The notes below the pieces were generated by a model that was not told where the DNA came from, did no database searches, and worked only from the letters and a program-made list of their open reading frames with translations. This document shows positions 31,275-41,739 of a stretch of DNA of 64,000 nt, piece by piece. This DNA is from Eublepharis macularius (Eukaryota; Chordata; Lepidosauria; Squamata; Eublepharidae): NCBI RefSeq assembly GCF_028583425.1, contig NC_072805.1:18486001-18550000 (forward strand). The letters run 5' to 3'. The translations under genes and the position numbers were made by a program. Position 1 is the stretch's first letter; every line of letters begins with the position of its first letter.

Positions 31275-34200
31275 GTAAGCTCCAGCAAGGCCTGCGGTGG
31301 GTGAGGCAAGAACTAGGCAGACAAAGAGGCAGAGGTGGCTTTTCCATAGTGTGCTGCTAAAAGACCAGCCTGACGGGTTGGCCCCTTTGGGCACCGCTAA
31401 AGAAGGAGCAACATACATGGCCGGCCACCCTCTCTCTCCAGGGGTGGCATCTTCCGGCACTTAGCCCTAGTGCTGGAATCAAGTTATGTGGCTAGTTGCC
31501 GGTGTGGTGCGAAGCCAAACCCCGGGTTCTCCTTAGTGCACGCCAGGGAATCTATCCTGGGTTAACTCCTTGCCCTTGCTTCCTCATCAGGTTGCGGTGT
31601 TCCCGCCATCCAACCTGTCCTCAGCGGCTATTCACGGATTGTCAACGGAGAAGAGGCAGTGCCTGGATCGTGGCCCTGGCAGGTTTCTCTGCAGGTAAGA
31701 GTCCTACCAATTTTGCCTGTGCTAGAGATGTGGCAGGGCAAGGGGCAGAAGGCGGGGATCACCATATGACAGGGACAAGTGCCAGGCGTTTCAGTGGGTA
31801 GCCGTGTTGCTCTGCAGTAGAAGAGCCAGATTCGAGTTCAGTAACACCTTAAAGGCCATTTAGACTTCCAGGGTATAAGCTTTCGAGGGTCAAGCTCCCT
31901 TCATCAGATACCACCGAGTGTCTAGATTAGTTGTTGAGATGCTTGAGCAGACACCAGTTTAACTTACTTACTAGTCATGAGCAGAAAACCAAGTTTTGGG
32001 TAGGCGGCTGAGACGCTTGTGAATAATTCAAGCCTGTTTGCCAGGTTCATCCCACACAAACAGGCAGCCATACACAGTATACATTAACACCCCACCCACC
32101 CCCCATACCTGTCTTGGTGCAGTTTACTGCCAATTGCTTGAATAAAGAAAAAGTCACATATAAACCAACACTGTGTGATTTTTTTAAAAAAGTCTTACAG
32201 CTTGGCGTTCACCGGAGTCTGACTCATCAACATTAATGGTTGCCACAGGCCACTATTTACTATGTTTCAGCCTTTATTTATTCATTTGTTTACATCATTT
32301 AAACCCCACCTTTCTCCCCAATGGGAAATCAAGGTGGCTGACATCATTCTTCTCCCCTCCATTTTATCCTCACAACAACCCTGTGAGGTAGGTTGGGCTG
32401 AGGCTGTGTGATTGGTCACCTGACAAACTTCCACAGCAGAGTGGGGATTCGAACCTGGGGCTCCCAAATCCTAGCCTGACACTACATCACCCTGGCTCCT
32501 TTATGTCGGGTGTGGGCTGTTTGGTGTGTGTGGGGGCATCGGGTAACGTATACACATACAAACTTGCGATCATACAAAAATATAAACCTGTGAACATTTG
32601 ACCTAAGTCTAGACTGAGAGCCAAGCTACAAGTGATGCCTGACACAGGTTGGACACTTGTCAGCTTCCCTCAGGTTTTGAGGGAAAATGTAGGCATCCTG
32701 GTTTTACAGCTTGGCTGACCATTGCAGCTGCAAGACCAAGATGTGCCTACATTTCCCATCAAAACTTGAGGGAAGCTGACAAGTGTCCAACCTGTGTCAG
32801 GCATCACTTGTAGCTTGGCTCAGAATCCATTCACTGCACAACTCAGCACCCTGGACAACTCGCTAAGGACTAGTGTGTTGCTGAGGTCCCTCACTAAAGA
32901 CTAAGCGTTCAAGGAGTCCTTTCTGGATAATCCACTGCTCCCCTCCTCCTTACAGGACAGCACCGGGTTCCATTTCTGCGGAGGTTCTCTGATCAGAGAG
33001 AATTGGGTGGTCACTGCTGCCCACTGCAGTGTCAGGTAGGAAAAGATATTTGCATTTGAAGACTGGGGCAAGGGATTGATTTCAGAGGTGATTGGGTTCA
33101 AGATTCTGAAGATGCTGTACCTCCCTCCAGGCAGCTCTGACCCCCTCCCCAAACCTACCAGTGGCATAGCCAAGAATAAAAGAGTTACAGTCTGTTCCCA
33201 CTCAGGGAAGTTCCAACACTACGCAAATGTAGCACGATTGCCAAAATTTTCCATACATTTATGAAACATGTCTCCTGTCAATCTGCTGTCCCCCTCACCT
33301 TGTTTTTTGGTGGTAGAGAGTGCCCTCAAGTCATAGCTAACTTATGGCGACCCCCGGAGGAGTTTTCATGGAGACTACCAGAGGTGGCTTGCCATTGCCT
33401 GCTTCTGCAACCTCTTAATTGGAGGTCTCCCATCCAATTACTAACCCAGGCTGACCCGGTTTAGCTTCTGAGAGGTAGACATTAGGCTCACCTGGGCTAT
33501 CCAGGTCAGGATTCTTTATTTGTTACAGAGAGAGAGAGAGAGAGAGAGAGAGGAATATAAATACCATCTCTGTGCTGGGAGAATGGTCATTCCTCTACTA
33601 TTTTACCATGTTCTCAGGATGATGTGTGTTTTGGCATGTGTTGCAAAACTCAGTTCTAGCTGTCAATCTCCAAACTGCTTGCTATGGTCTCCGTATTTTT
33701 AAACTGAAAATGCTCTCTATTATATTATTACACTCGTATGAATTTGGCTCCATTTCTACCATAAGGCGACATTCCTTGTGTCAATAATAGGGCAAATTGC
33801 TTCAAAATGGGGGGGGGGGGGAAGTATGGAAGTGGATGAACCCCTGAGATTCAGCATGGTGTCGTGGTTGGACTAGGATCTGGGAGAACCAGGTTCGAAA
33901 TCCCGCTCTGCCATGGAAGCTTGCTGAGTGACCTTGAGCCAGTCACATGTTCTCAGCCTAACCTACCTCACAGGGTTCAAGGGGGGATATAATGGAGGAG
34001 ATGAGAATGACGTAAGAGACCTTGGGACCCCATTGGGAGAAAGGTGGGGTGTAAATTAAGTAAGTGAGTGAGTACGCTTCCACTGATGGCAGAACACAGC
34101 AGGTGAAGCAGATTTATGATCCTGACAGAATAGTATCCTTTGTCTGGATGAGAAAATCCAGGAGGCAAATGATTTTCAATATCCACAAACATGTAGATCC

Positions 34201-37200
34201 TCCATCGTATTGTGAGTGTTGCGAATCCTGGAACAGCTGCTGTTTCTTTGAGGAGCTCTAGGCGATGTACCATGATTCTCCTTTGCCTCCATTTAATCCT
34301 CATAACAACAACCCTGTGAGGGAGGCAAGGCTGAGAGCGGGTGACTGGCCCAAGGTCACTCTGCAAGCTTCCCTGGCCGAGGGGGGATTTGAACTTTGGT
34401 CTCCCAGATTCTAGTCTGACACCCAAATCACCGTCCCATGCTGGCTAATAAGAGGCCTATTGAAGTCACTCTCTCCTGGCCTTAACCTTTGGGCAACTTG
34501 ATGACAGCATTGACGTATATAACGCAACTGTTGGACGAACTGATGTTAGGTATGAATGTTAGGTGTGAATCGCCTTGAGCATTCTCAAGCACTGAGAATT
34601 CATGACTAATGAATGGTCTCTCTCTTCCCTTCTTCTCTCCCCCACTACAGGACAACTCATCGTGTGGTGTTGGGTGAATTTGATCAAGGCTCTCCTTCAG
34701 AAGACGTCCAAGTCCTAAAGATTGACAAGGTAATACAAAAATTCCTATCTCCAGAGGATGCTTAATCTTTTTTTTTTTGGTACAAACATTTGACATCTTC
34801 CAAGCTCAAATGCTTTTCATTCCCTGTCTTCACAGATCTTTCCACACACTTACCAGTGGAGACTGTGTGTGATTGTCGGTTGCAACCATTGCACATACCC
34901 TGGCCCACCTGTTAATAATCTCTCTTCCTCAACCACCATATTTTCCTTATTGATCTTCCATAACACACTCCCAAAGCTTTCAACTTGTGTTCCACTTTCA
35001 GTACATCTGTGCTTACTTGTTCCAAAAATAACTGGACTGTCCTTGCTATTTTAGGGGCAAATTGATGGTTTATTTTGCTTTAAAAAACAAAACAAAAACA
35101 CCATGCCAACTTTACATCAGATCAACAACTTGCCTCGTTTCTCCACTGTTAAATTTGCAGAGAAAAGCAAAGGCTGAAAGAGACATGCATTAGTGTGTGT
35201 TGCAAAGACATCTGTGCAAGTTACTGCAAAACAAACAGAATGTGCAGATAGGTGAAAAAAAGGGACGACACAGAGGCCTGGAAAAGAAACACTTTTTAAA
35301 AGTGATGGAGGAGGGACAGTGCTTAGAGGGAAAGAGCAACAAAGTAGGGTTTTCTTTCACAAAAGACCAGCTAGAGATCTCTTGGAATTACAACTGGTCT
35401 CCAGACTACGGAGATCACTTCCCCTTGAGAAAAACAGCTGTTTTGAAGGGTGAACTCTATGGCATTCTATCCCGAGATCCCCCCTTCCCTAAACCTCACC
35501 CACCCAAGGCTCCTCGCAGATCTCTAGGAATTTCCCAAAGTAGACTTGGCAGCCTTAAAATGTGACATCCTGATAAGGGCTGATTCCGCACATGTTGGAT
35601 AATGCACTTTCAATGCACTTTATCAATCATTTGAGGTGGATTTTTCGTTCCGCACACAAAAAAATCCGTTCCAAATGATCTCTAAAGAGGATTGGAAGTG
35701 CATTATCCAACGTGTGCGGAATCACTCAAGGTTAAGCGTCAGCTTTCTGAGGTACTAAAAACATGCCTGCAAACTAGGATAGGACAATGTTTCAGATGTA
35801 AACTGATGGGTAGACCCTTCCAAATTTAACCCAGAATTAATGAGGAGTAAACACATTGATTTCTCAGAATGATTCCACACACGCTGGATAATGCACTTCC
35901 AATCCTCTTTATAGATCATTTGGAATGGATTTTTTTGTGTGCAGAACAAAAAATCCACCTCAAACGATTGATAAACTGCACTGAAAGTGCATTATCCAAC
36001 GTGTGCGGAATCAGCCTCAGACTCATGAGCTTGAACCAAATCGTCTTCTTTGGCAGGTCTTCAAGAACCCCAAGTTTAACATCTTCACCGTCAGAGACGA
36101 CATCACCTTGCTCAAACTCGCCACCCCAGCCAGGCTAACAGCTCGCGTCTCTCCTGTGTGTCTGCCCGAGGCCACTGACAACTTCGCTGGGGGCCTGTCT
36201 TGTGTCACTACTGGATGGGGTCTTACCCACCACAATGGTAATACCATCCCTGTTGGGGAAAAGGAAAAGGGAACTAAGGGGCTCTTGCATCCACGTCTTA
36301 TTCAGCTGGTTTTCTTAAATTCAACCTACCGTATACCCTCAGGAACCTGATGGTCTAGAGCCACTATGAAGCTGCCATTTCTGTTGGATTTTCAGTCTTT
36401 GTTCTCAGGACACCTCCAGATTCAACAAACCGGCTGTTTGCAGAAACAGATGGCGTAGCCCTTTGGGAAGTCTCCTCTCTGCCCTCCAATTCTGGCCAAT
36501 ATCTGCCAGGCTAAGACACGCAAGGCCTTATTGCCCTACGATGAAAGTGGTCACATGTAATTTTGGAAATTCCCATACTGATTTATTAGTTCTTTTAGGG
36601 CATATGTACAAACTGGTTCAATAGTCCTCGCCCCAAGGAATCCTGGGAATTGTAGTTCAGAAGCTAGAGATCTCTTGTAAAGAAATCACAACATTATCAC
36701 TAGCAAGTCATAACGAAAGGGGTAGAAAATTGGGACAGTTGTTATGTAAATCCAGCCTCAAGTTTATTAAGAAGTTTTTAAAGAAGTTTTTCCAGATGAG
36801 TAAGAACAGCAAAGAGGAAAAAAACAGCCCCGAAAGAAAAAACAATAGAAATTAGGAATGTGCCACTTTTCTCTGTAAAAAATTATATAAATATTACATA
36901 TTATACCCTAACTCCAAATTTACCTTTACCATCAATATAACTCCAAATTAACCCTAAGTGACTACATCTCCTTTCCCTCTAAAACATGTTTCTTCACCTC
37001 TTAGTCATCAAATGCACAAACCATCAATTCATTTCTCTCTGTTTCCTGCAAAAAGTCAATAAGGGGTTTCCAGGTAACAGTATATTTATCCAGCGACTTT
37101 TCCCTAATCAGTTTAGCCATCTCAGCATATTCCATCTTCTCCAGTCATTCTTCTATTATAGGTAATACTGTAGATTTCCATTTTTGAGCATATAACATTC

Positions 37201-38976
37201 CTGCTGCTGTTGTCATATACAAAAAAAGTGTACCGTGAGTAGCTTCTAACAGTTTGTTCATTAGTTCCAACAGGGTTTCATTTGTATATTAGTCTTTAGA
37301 ATCTTCTGAATAATTGCATGTATTTGTATCCATTTTTTTGCCTTTGTTGCATGTCCACCATAGATGATAAAATGTCCCCTCCTGCTGTTCACACTTGCAG
37401 CATTTATTCGACACGTTCTTAGACATTTTGACATATGCCATCTGTACATCATTTTATAAACATTTTCTTTCAAATCTCAGTCTCAAGTTCAGAAGTGAAT
37501 GTAGATGAAATGTATTGTTGGAAAGCTGTATCATGTATCATCTGGAACGCCGTATCTTTCCAATTCAAGAAATGTCCTTGAGAAATATCTTTTCTGTCGG
37601 GTCTTTTTCAGACAAGGATACACCAGAGAAGCTTCAACAGGTGGCTCTTCCTCTGCTGACCAACGAAGAGTGCAAGAAATACTGGGGCAACCGCATCGCT
37701 GATGTCATGATCTGTGCAGGTGCTGCAGGAGCATCCTCTTGCATGGTAAGCCCTCACCTTACGTCCCCAGAAACCCCCTCCCTATAGCTGTCTGATCTCC
37801 ACCTCCCTCTGTAGACATTCACATGAAGCTGCCTTATACTGAAGCAGACCATCAGTCCATCGAGGTCAGTCTTGTCTCTTCAGACTGGCATCAGATCTCC
37901 AGGGTCTCAGGCTGAGATCTTTCACATCACCTACTGCCTGGTCCTTTTAACTGAAGTTGAACCAGGGGGATTGAACCTGGGACCTTCTGCATGCCAAGCA
38001 GAGGTTCTTCCAATGAGCCACAGCCTCTCCTACTCAGCAGCAGAACTTCTCTTGCCAGGGTCTGAACTGGCTACGGTCATCTCCTTGTTGCTTCTGCCTT
38101 TCTCTACTTTCAGGATGAAGCTCTGGTGGAATGGTAGAGTATCTGCTTGGCATGCAGAAGGTCCCAAGTTCAATCCCCAGCATCTCCAGTTAAAAAGGAC
38201 CAGGGAATAGGTGGGGTGAAAGACTTCAATCTGAGACTGCAACCACCAGTCAGAGCAGGCAATACTGACCTTGACAGACCAAGGGGGAAGCTCCGTATAA
38301 GACAGCTTCTTATTAAAGGGTCATGGCTCAGTGGCAGAGCATCTGCTTGGCATGCAGAAGGTCCCAGGTTCAATCCCCGGCATCTCCAATTAAAAGTATC
38401 AGATAGGAGGTAATGTGAAAAACCTCAATCTGAGACCCTGGAGAGTTGCTATTAGACCGGACAATATGGCCCTGTTTCACGTGTTGATGTGCATCCCTTT
38501 GTTTGTCTCGCTCCTCTCTAACCTCCTTTGATAGATTCATGCTTCATTTCTGAGAGCCACAATCTAACCTGCAATGTAAATCCTGAATTTTAAGAGATTA
38601 GGCAATGGCTGCCTAGCAATAACAGAAAGGCATGCTGCGCCTGCACAGAAGCCTTTATTATTATATTCTGGGATGCAGCCGTAAGGTCGAAAGGAGATTC
38701 AAGCAGTACCCATGGTCCTTCTCCACCACTCACCTGCTCCCACGCCTGCATGTGTGTGGCAGGGGCCTTCCCGCTGACCTTCCCTCCATGCTCGACTGTG
38801 TTTCCTCTCTGCAGGGAGACTCTGGTGGACCCTTGGTGTGCCAGAAGAACGGCGCCTGGAACTTGGTGGGGATTGTCTCCTGGGGCAGCAGCACCTGCTC
38901 AGCATCTAGCCCTGGGGTCTATGCCCGTGTCACTGAGCTCCGAACCTGGATTGATGAGATACTTGCAAACAATTAG
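31223..38976 (+). CDS. Chymotrypsinogen-type serine protease with Gly226 (seven exons, complete)
   Basis: Seven exons with the same sizes as the minus-strand paralog (52, 104, 80, 79, 181, 134, 162 nt) give a 263-residue secreted pancreatic zymogen. Visible: signal peptide [18 protein letters not shown]; Cys1 in CGVPAIQP; activation site YSR/IVNGEE; catalytic His (TAAHC), Asp (RDDITLLKL) and Ser (GDSGGP); Ser189 before CMGDSGG; and Gly226 in [11 protein letters not shown], giving an open S1 pocket as in chymotrypsin A. The autolysis loop reads GLTHHNDKDTP, so His replaces Tyr146, the site where bovine chymotrypsin is clipped. A TATA box lies 52 bp before the ATG and a poly(A) signal follows the stop. 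It is divergent from the other chymotrypsinogen gene and upstream of LDHD. The choice between CTRB1 and CTRB2 is left open. Confidence 0.96.
31591..31694 (+). CDS. Chymotrypsinogen (plus) exon 2, activation site
   Basis: 104 nt, acceptor CTCATCAG, donor CAG/GTAAGA. Encodes [19 protein letters not shown] and [11 protein letters not shown]. Confidence 0.95.
31793..31925 (+). repeat. Interspersed repeat related to the foldback family
   Basis: GGGTAGCCGTGTTGCTCTGC, TTCAGTAACACCTTAAAGGC and ATAAGCTTTCGAGGGTCAAG, CATCAGATACC. Single arm only; intron 2 of the plus chymotrypsinogen gene. Confidence 0.6.
32276..32500 (-). repeat. tRNA-derived SINE
   Basis: Reversed copy with CACCTTTCTCCCCAATGGG, CAACCCTGTGAGGTAGGTTG and GGGGATTCGAACCTGGGG. 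Confidence 0.8.
32618..32821. mobile_element. Palindromic MITE (CAAGCTACAAGTGACG family)
   Basis: Starts GAGCCAAGCTACAAGTGATG and ends CATCACTTGTAGCTTGGCTC; arms share GACACTTGTCAGCTTCCCTC. It lies about 130 bp upstream of exon 3 of the plus chymotrypsinogen gene. Confidence 0.75.
32956..33035 (+). CDS. Chymotrypsinogen (plus) exon 3, catalytic His57
   Basis: 80 nt, acceptor CTTACAG, donor CAG/GTAGGA, phase 2 end. Encodes [12 protein letters not shown] and [11 protein letters not shown]. Confidence 0.94.
33300..33510 (-). repeat. SINE with 5S rRNA-derived head
   Basis: Reversed: GGAGGTCTCCCATCCAATTA then CTAACCCAGGCTGACCCGG and TTTAGCTTCTGAGA correspond to the complement of the 5S rRNA segment that holds its internal promoter. 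The body GAGGTGGCTTGCCATTGCCT resembles Sauria-type SINEs. It fits a 5S/Sauria chimera. Confidence 0.65.
33527..33551. repeat. (GA)n microsatellite
   Basis: About twelve uninterrupted GA units in intron 3 of the plus chymotrypsinogen gene. Confidence 0.9.
33849..34075 (+). repeat. tRNA-derived SINE
   Basis: GTGTCGTGGTTGGACTAGG (A box region), GGTTCGAAATCCCGCTCTGC (B box), CCTAACCTACCTCACAGG and CATTGGGAGAAAGGTGGGG. Confidence 0.8.
34240..34445 (-). repeat. tRNA-derived SINE
   Basis: Reversed and more degraded: ACAACAACCCTGTGAGGGAG, GGCCCAAGGTCACTCTGC, GGGGGATTTGAACTTTGGTC. Confidence 0.7.
34651..34729 (+). CDS. Chymotrypsinogen (plus) exon 4
   Basis: 79 nt, acceptor CACTACAG, donor AAG/GTAATA. 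Encodes [20 protein letters not shown] and VLKIDK. Confidence 0.94.
35375..35560 (+). repeat. Fragment of TAGGGTTGCC-ended repeat
   Basis: AACTGGTCTCCAGACTACGG and GTGAACTCTATGGCATTCTA, then AGGAATTTCCCAA, belong to the same family as 24854-25090 in the opposite orientation. Confidence 0.55.
35578..35727. mobile_element. Harbinger-like palindromic MITE, 3-bp target duplication
   Basis: Starts GGCTGATTCCGCACATG and ends GTGCGGAATCACTC, arms share TTGGATAATGCACTT; AAG at 35575-35577 and 35728-35730. Confidence 0.75.
35867..36016. mobile_element. Second Harbinger-like palindromic MITE, same family
   Basis: Ends GAATGATTCCACACACG and GTGTGCGGAATCAGCC; TCA at 35864-35866 and 36017-36019. It ends 40 nt upstream of exon 5 of the plus chymotrypsinogen gene. 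Confidence 0.75.
36057..36237 (+). CDS. Chymotrypsinogen (plus) exon 5, catalytic Asp102
   Basis: 181 nt, acceptor TTGGCAG, donor ATG/GTAATA. Encodes [20 protein letters not shown] through [10 protein letters not shown] palindromic MITE ends only 40 nt before this exon. Confidence 0.95.
36753..37489 (-). mobile_element. L1-type LINE ORF2 C-terminal fragment
   Basis: On the minus strand the frames read [24 protein letters not shown]-like and [14 protein letters not shown], then [14 protein letters not shown]-like residues, as in the L1 ORF2 C-terminus. CAGCCTCAAGTT (36753-36764) and CAGTCTCAAGTT (37478-37489) may be the target duplication. Confidence 0.7.
37612..37745 (+). CDS. Chymotrypsinogen (plus) exon 6
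   Basis: 134 nt, acceptor TTTTTCAG, donor ATG/GTAAGC. Encodes [20 protein letters not shown] through [11 protein letters not shown]. Confidence 0.95.
37808..38045 (-). repeat. tRNA-derived SINE
   Basis: Reversed: CATGAAGCTGCCTTATACTG, GACCATCAGTCCATCGAGG and GGATTGAACCTGGGACCTTC, GCATGCCAAGCAGAGG. Confidence 0.8.
38125..38310 (+). repeat. tRNA-derived SINE, first of a tandem pair
   Basis: GTGGAATGGTAGAGTATCTG (A box), CCAAGTTCAATCCCCAGC (B box), GACCAAGGGGGAAGCTCCGT, ATAAGACAGCTTC. A second copy follows at 38322. Confidence 0.8.
38322..38475 (+). repeat. tRNA-derived SINE, second of a tandem pair
   Basis: CATGGCTCAGTGGCAGAGCA (A box), CAGGTTCAATCCCCGGCATC (B box), CTCAATCTGAGACCCTGG. Confidence 0.8.
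38815..38976 (+). CDS. Chymotrypsinogen (plus) exon 7, catalytic Ser195
   Basis: 162 nt, acceptor CTCTGCAG; starts [12 protein letters not shown], contains SPGVYARV (Gly226), ends EILANN with TAG at 38974-38976. Confidence 0.96.
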   Translation, partial: GDSGGPLVCQKNGAWNLVGIVSWGSSTCSASSPGVYARVTELRTWIDEILANN

Positions 38977-38985
38977 CTGGGGAAT

Positions 38986-38991
38986 AATAAA
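38986..38991 (+). terminator. Poly(A) signal of the plus-strand chymotrypsinogen gene
   Basis: AATAAA begins 10 nt after the TAG stop at 38976 and is followed by a T-rich stretch with TGTGTTTC at about 39016. Confidence 0.8.
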
Positions 38992-39052
38992 ATCTCAATC
39001 AGTTACTCTTTCTCTGTGTTTCTTTTTGGAATCTGAATGCCCTCCCCCCTCG

Positions 39053-39098
39053 TGCATGCATGCGCATGCGCATTCGTGCGCGCGCGTGCACACACACA
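39053..39098. repeat. Alternating purine-pyrimidine tract
   Basis: GTGCATGCATGCGCATGCGC, GCGCGCGCGTGCACACACAC just after the plus chymotrypsinogen 3' end. Confidence 0.85.
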
Positions 39099-39449
39099 GT
39101 CATGTCACTGTACAATGGATTAGCTGATCTGGGATAACAACATGTAGGTAATTCCTGTTTCTGAACTTCTGGGGCCAGTGTGACTGGGTTTGCAGCCTGA
39201 CCCTATGTATGTTTTCTTGGAAGTAATTCCCACTGAATTCAGCTGTCAAGTAAGCATGCATAGGACTGTAGCTTTGGTTTCTCCTTGGGATGGCAACACT
39301 GCAGCCTTGCAAAGTCTTTGTAAAATCTGTTTTGTGTACATATGTGCAAGTGAAGTATCGTGGTGTGCAGTCACTTCTTTAGCAGACAGCAGATCCCCAG
39401 AGAATAGCATGTTACAACCGTCCCCAAAGCTGCCCTCCCATCTCTTTGA

Positions 39450-39920
39450 GTTTCAGGCTGAAGAACTGCGTCAAATTGTGATGATGAGAGATGAAGGTCT
39501 AGACCTATTGGGGAAATTAAAGTCTCCAGGTCCTGGTGGCATACCCCTGAGAGCTCTTAGGGAACTCAAATGTGAGGTTGTTGAACTACTAACCCATATA
39601 TGCAACATCACTAAAATCAGCCACTGTACCTGATGACTGGACAGTAGTAAATGTTATACCAGTTTTTCAAAAGCGGTCCGGAGAGGAACCAGAAAAGCAC
39701 AGGACAGTTATCCTAACATCTGTCTGAGGCAAAGATAGAATTATTAGACACACAGAGGAACAAAGCCTGCTGTGTGAAAATCAGCATGGCTTCTACAAAG
39801 GAAAGTCCTGCCTCGCTAACGTTTTGGAGTTATTTGAGAAAACGAACAAGCATGTATATACTTGGACTTTCACAAGGCCTTTTTGACAAGCTAACTCCAG
39901 CTAAAAACTTTCCTTTCTTT
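39450..39920 (+). mobile_element. CR1-like LINE reverse-transcriptase fragment
   Basis: Frames read LGKLKSPGPGGIPLRALREL, then VPDDWTVVNVIPVF and ENQHGFYKGKSCLANVLELF, all classic CR1-group RT motifs. The order is preserved with at least one frame change. Confidence 0.75.
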
Positions 39921-40053
39921 ATCTTTGTTCAAACGAAATGTTCTGGCTATTTCTCTGGCTTTCCGTCAGACAAAGGGGTCTCACCTTCTTCTGAATGGGC
40001 ATCTCATTGCACACACGAGAGAGCTCCCCCGTCAGGAGAGTATCTTCTGTCAT

Positions 40054-40196
40054 TAGTCTCTATTGTATTGTCGAAGGCTTCCATGGCTGGAGAACGATGG
40101 TTGTTGTAGATTTTCCGGGCTGTATAGCCGTGGTCTTGGCGCCAAGACCACGGCTATACAGCCCGGAAAATCCACAACAACCACTAGTCTCTATTG
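40054..40196. mobile_element. Minimal foldback element with 12-bp target duplication, possibly Penelope-like
   Basis: TAGTCTCTATTG at 40054-40065 and 40185-40196. The two arms (GGCTGTATAGCCGTGGTCTT and complement) meet almost without spacer near 40140. Confidence 0.75.
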
Positions 40197-41087
40197 ATTA
40201 AACACCAGTGACCGTTATGGACTAACAATCCATTTTGCAAAGCCAATGTTACCATTCAATGTTTTGATATTCCTAAGGATCAGAGTGTATAAAGATCACC
40301 ACTACAGTCGCATACTACTTTCATTAGCCTCTCTGGGCAGAATTTTATGTGTGGCCCTCAATTCATGTGTAGGCTGTTCTTGCTCGGCTCACGTGCATGC
40401 CACTTTCACAGGAACTCCCTTTGTGTGATTGCATCTGCAAGTGATTCTGACAGGCAGAGCGCCAATTCAGCTCTGTTTTTGCTGCGAGAACAAGTACTGT
40501 AGGCTCCTTTGACTTGCCAATTTGTATTTCTTTAAGGCGTGAGGAAGTGTCAAGATCTGCATTTCAAAGAATGGAGGTGGGAGAATCTGGGATACTTCTA
40601 GCAGTTGAGGAGGAACTGATATTGAACGCGTGAATGTATTCACACGGAGCAAATTGAAGTGTGACTGGGCGAGCAAATGCATGGAAAGTTGGAGGGAGGA
40701 CATGTGAAATGAGGTTCACTTGAGCATCCCTAGGTACTTAGTAATGCATATTTCCACCCTCAGACACAAGGAAGATAATGCATCCTAGTCCCTTTATAAA
40801 ATTGCAGGCTTATGTATAGGTAAGCCTGCAACATCACTCAATTTCAATAATCAAAAGCTCACCCACTTTATTATAATTTTACAGAAAAAAGGACTCATCC
40901 GTAACATTTCCCCCACTCTTAAAATGTTAGTAATAAGGCATGATCAGCAAAACAGAGAGGAGGTTCCAGGGCTAAACCCCCTCTCCCTTATCTGCACGGC
41001 CCCTAGACTAACTGAGGCTGCACACACTTGCAATTTGCATTTTACAAAGAAGAAGATAAGACTACAGATTGCATTTTACAGGTAAGA

Positions 41088-41250
41088 TTACTAAAGGGAA
41101 CCTCCATAGTCAGAGGCAGTCAACCTCAATTATCAATGCTGGGGGGCAACATCAGGGGAGGCCTTGGCCTCCCTTCCACTTTTGGCCCTCGAGAGCAACC
41201 AGTTCCAGTTCTTTCAGTATGCAGGGCTAGCTGGACCACGGGTTATCTAT
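41088..41250 (+). mobile_element. CR1-like LINE 3' UTR fragment
   Basis: CTAAAGGGAACCTCCATAGT, CAGAGGCAGTCAACCTC and GGCCTTGGCCTCCC match the LINE tail at 54460-54655. Confidence 0.65.
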
Positions 41251-41739
41251 ACAGGGGTCAGCCAATTTACTATTAGAAAGAATCATGACATTATTTCCCC
41301 CCCTCTACTGCCCTACCCTATTCCTGTCTGAAGAGGTAAAGTTTAAAACTGTAGCATTTTATTTCATGGAGCAGGACAAGGGGCGCTAATGATTTCTTTC
41401 ATCTAACAGGGTGGTTAATAGATATGAATGAGTTCGACATCCATGTCGTGATCTTACCAGTTCTTACCTTAAAACACCTTATTCATTCATTCCTAACTTC
41501 GGGTCTGATGATGTCACAGTTCCTGCAGCAGGTCAGAACCACTCCATCTCACACGAGCATATTTTTTAAAGGGCAGGGAAACCATTCTTTCCCACTCTTT
41601 AATACCCCCCTCCCAAATATGATTCCAGATGCTAAGGTGAGGATTTGGGGAAAGGGGGGGGGAGCTAACTCATCTTTATTTATGATTGCTCATAGCCCAA
41701 TACTAAGCCTCTTTACTGAGTTTCAGGTGGGTAACCAGG

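Noticed and set aside
37515-37787. Upstream extension of chymotrypsinogen exon 6 as an alternative start
   Set aside because: The extension has no homology and the acceptor TTTTTCAG at 37611 restores the expected phase.
40780-41085. Possible LTR-like sequence before the LDHD side
   Set aside because: AT-rich with a few LTR-like words, but no TG...CA ends with matching flanks could be found.
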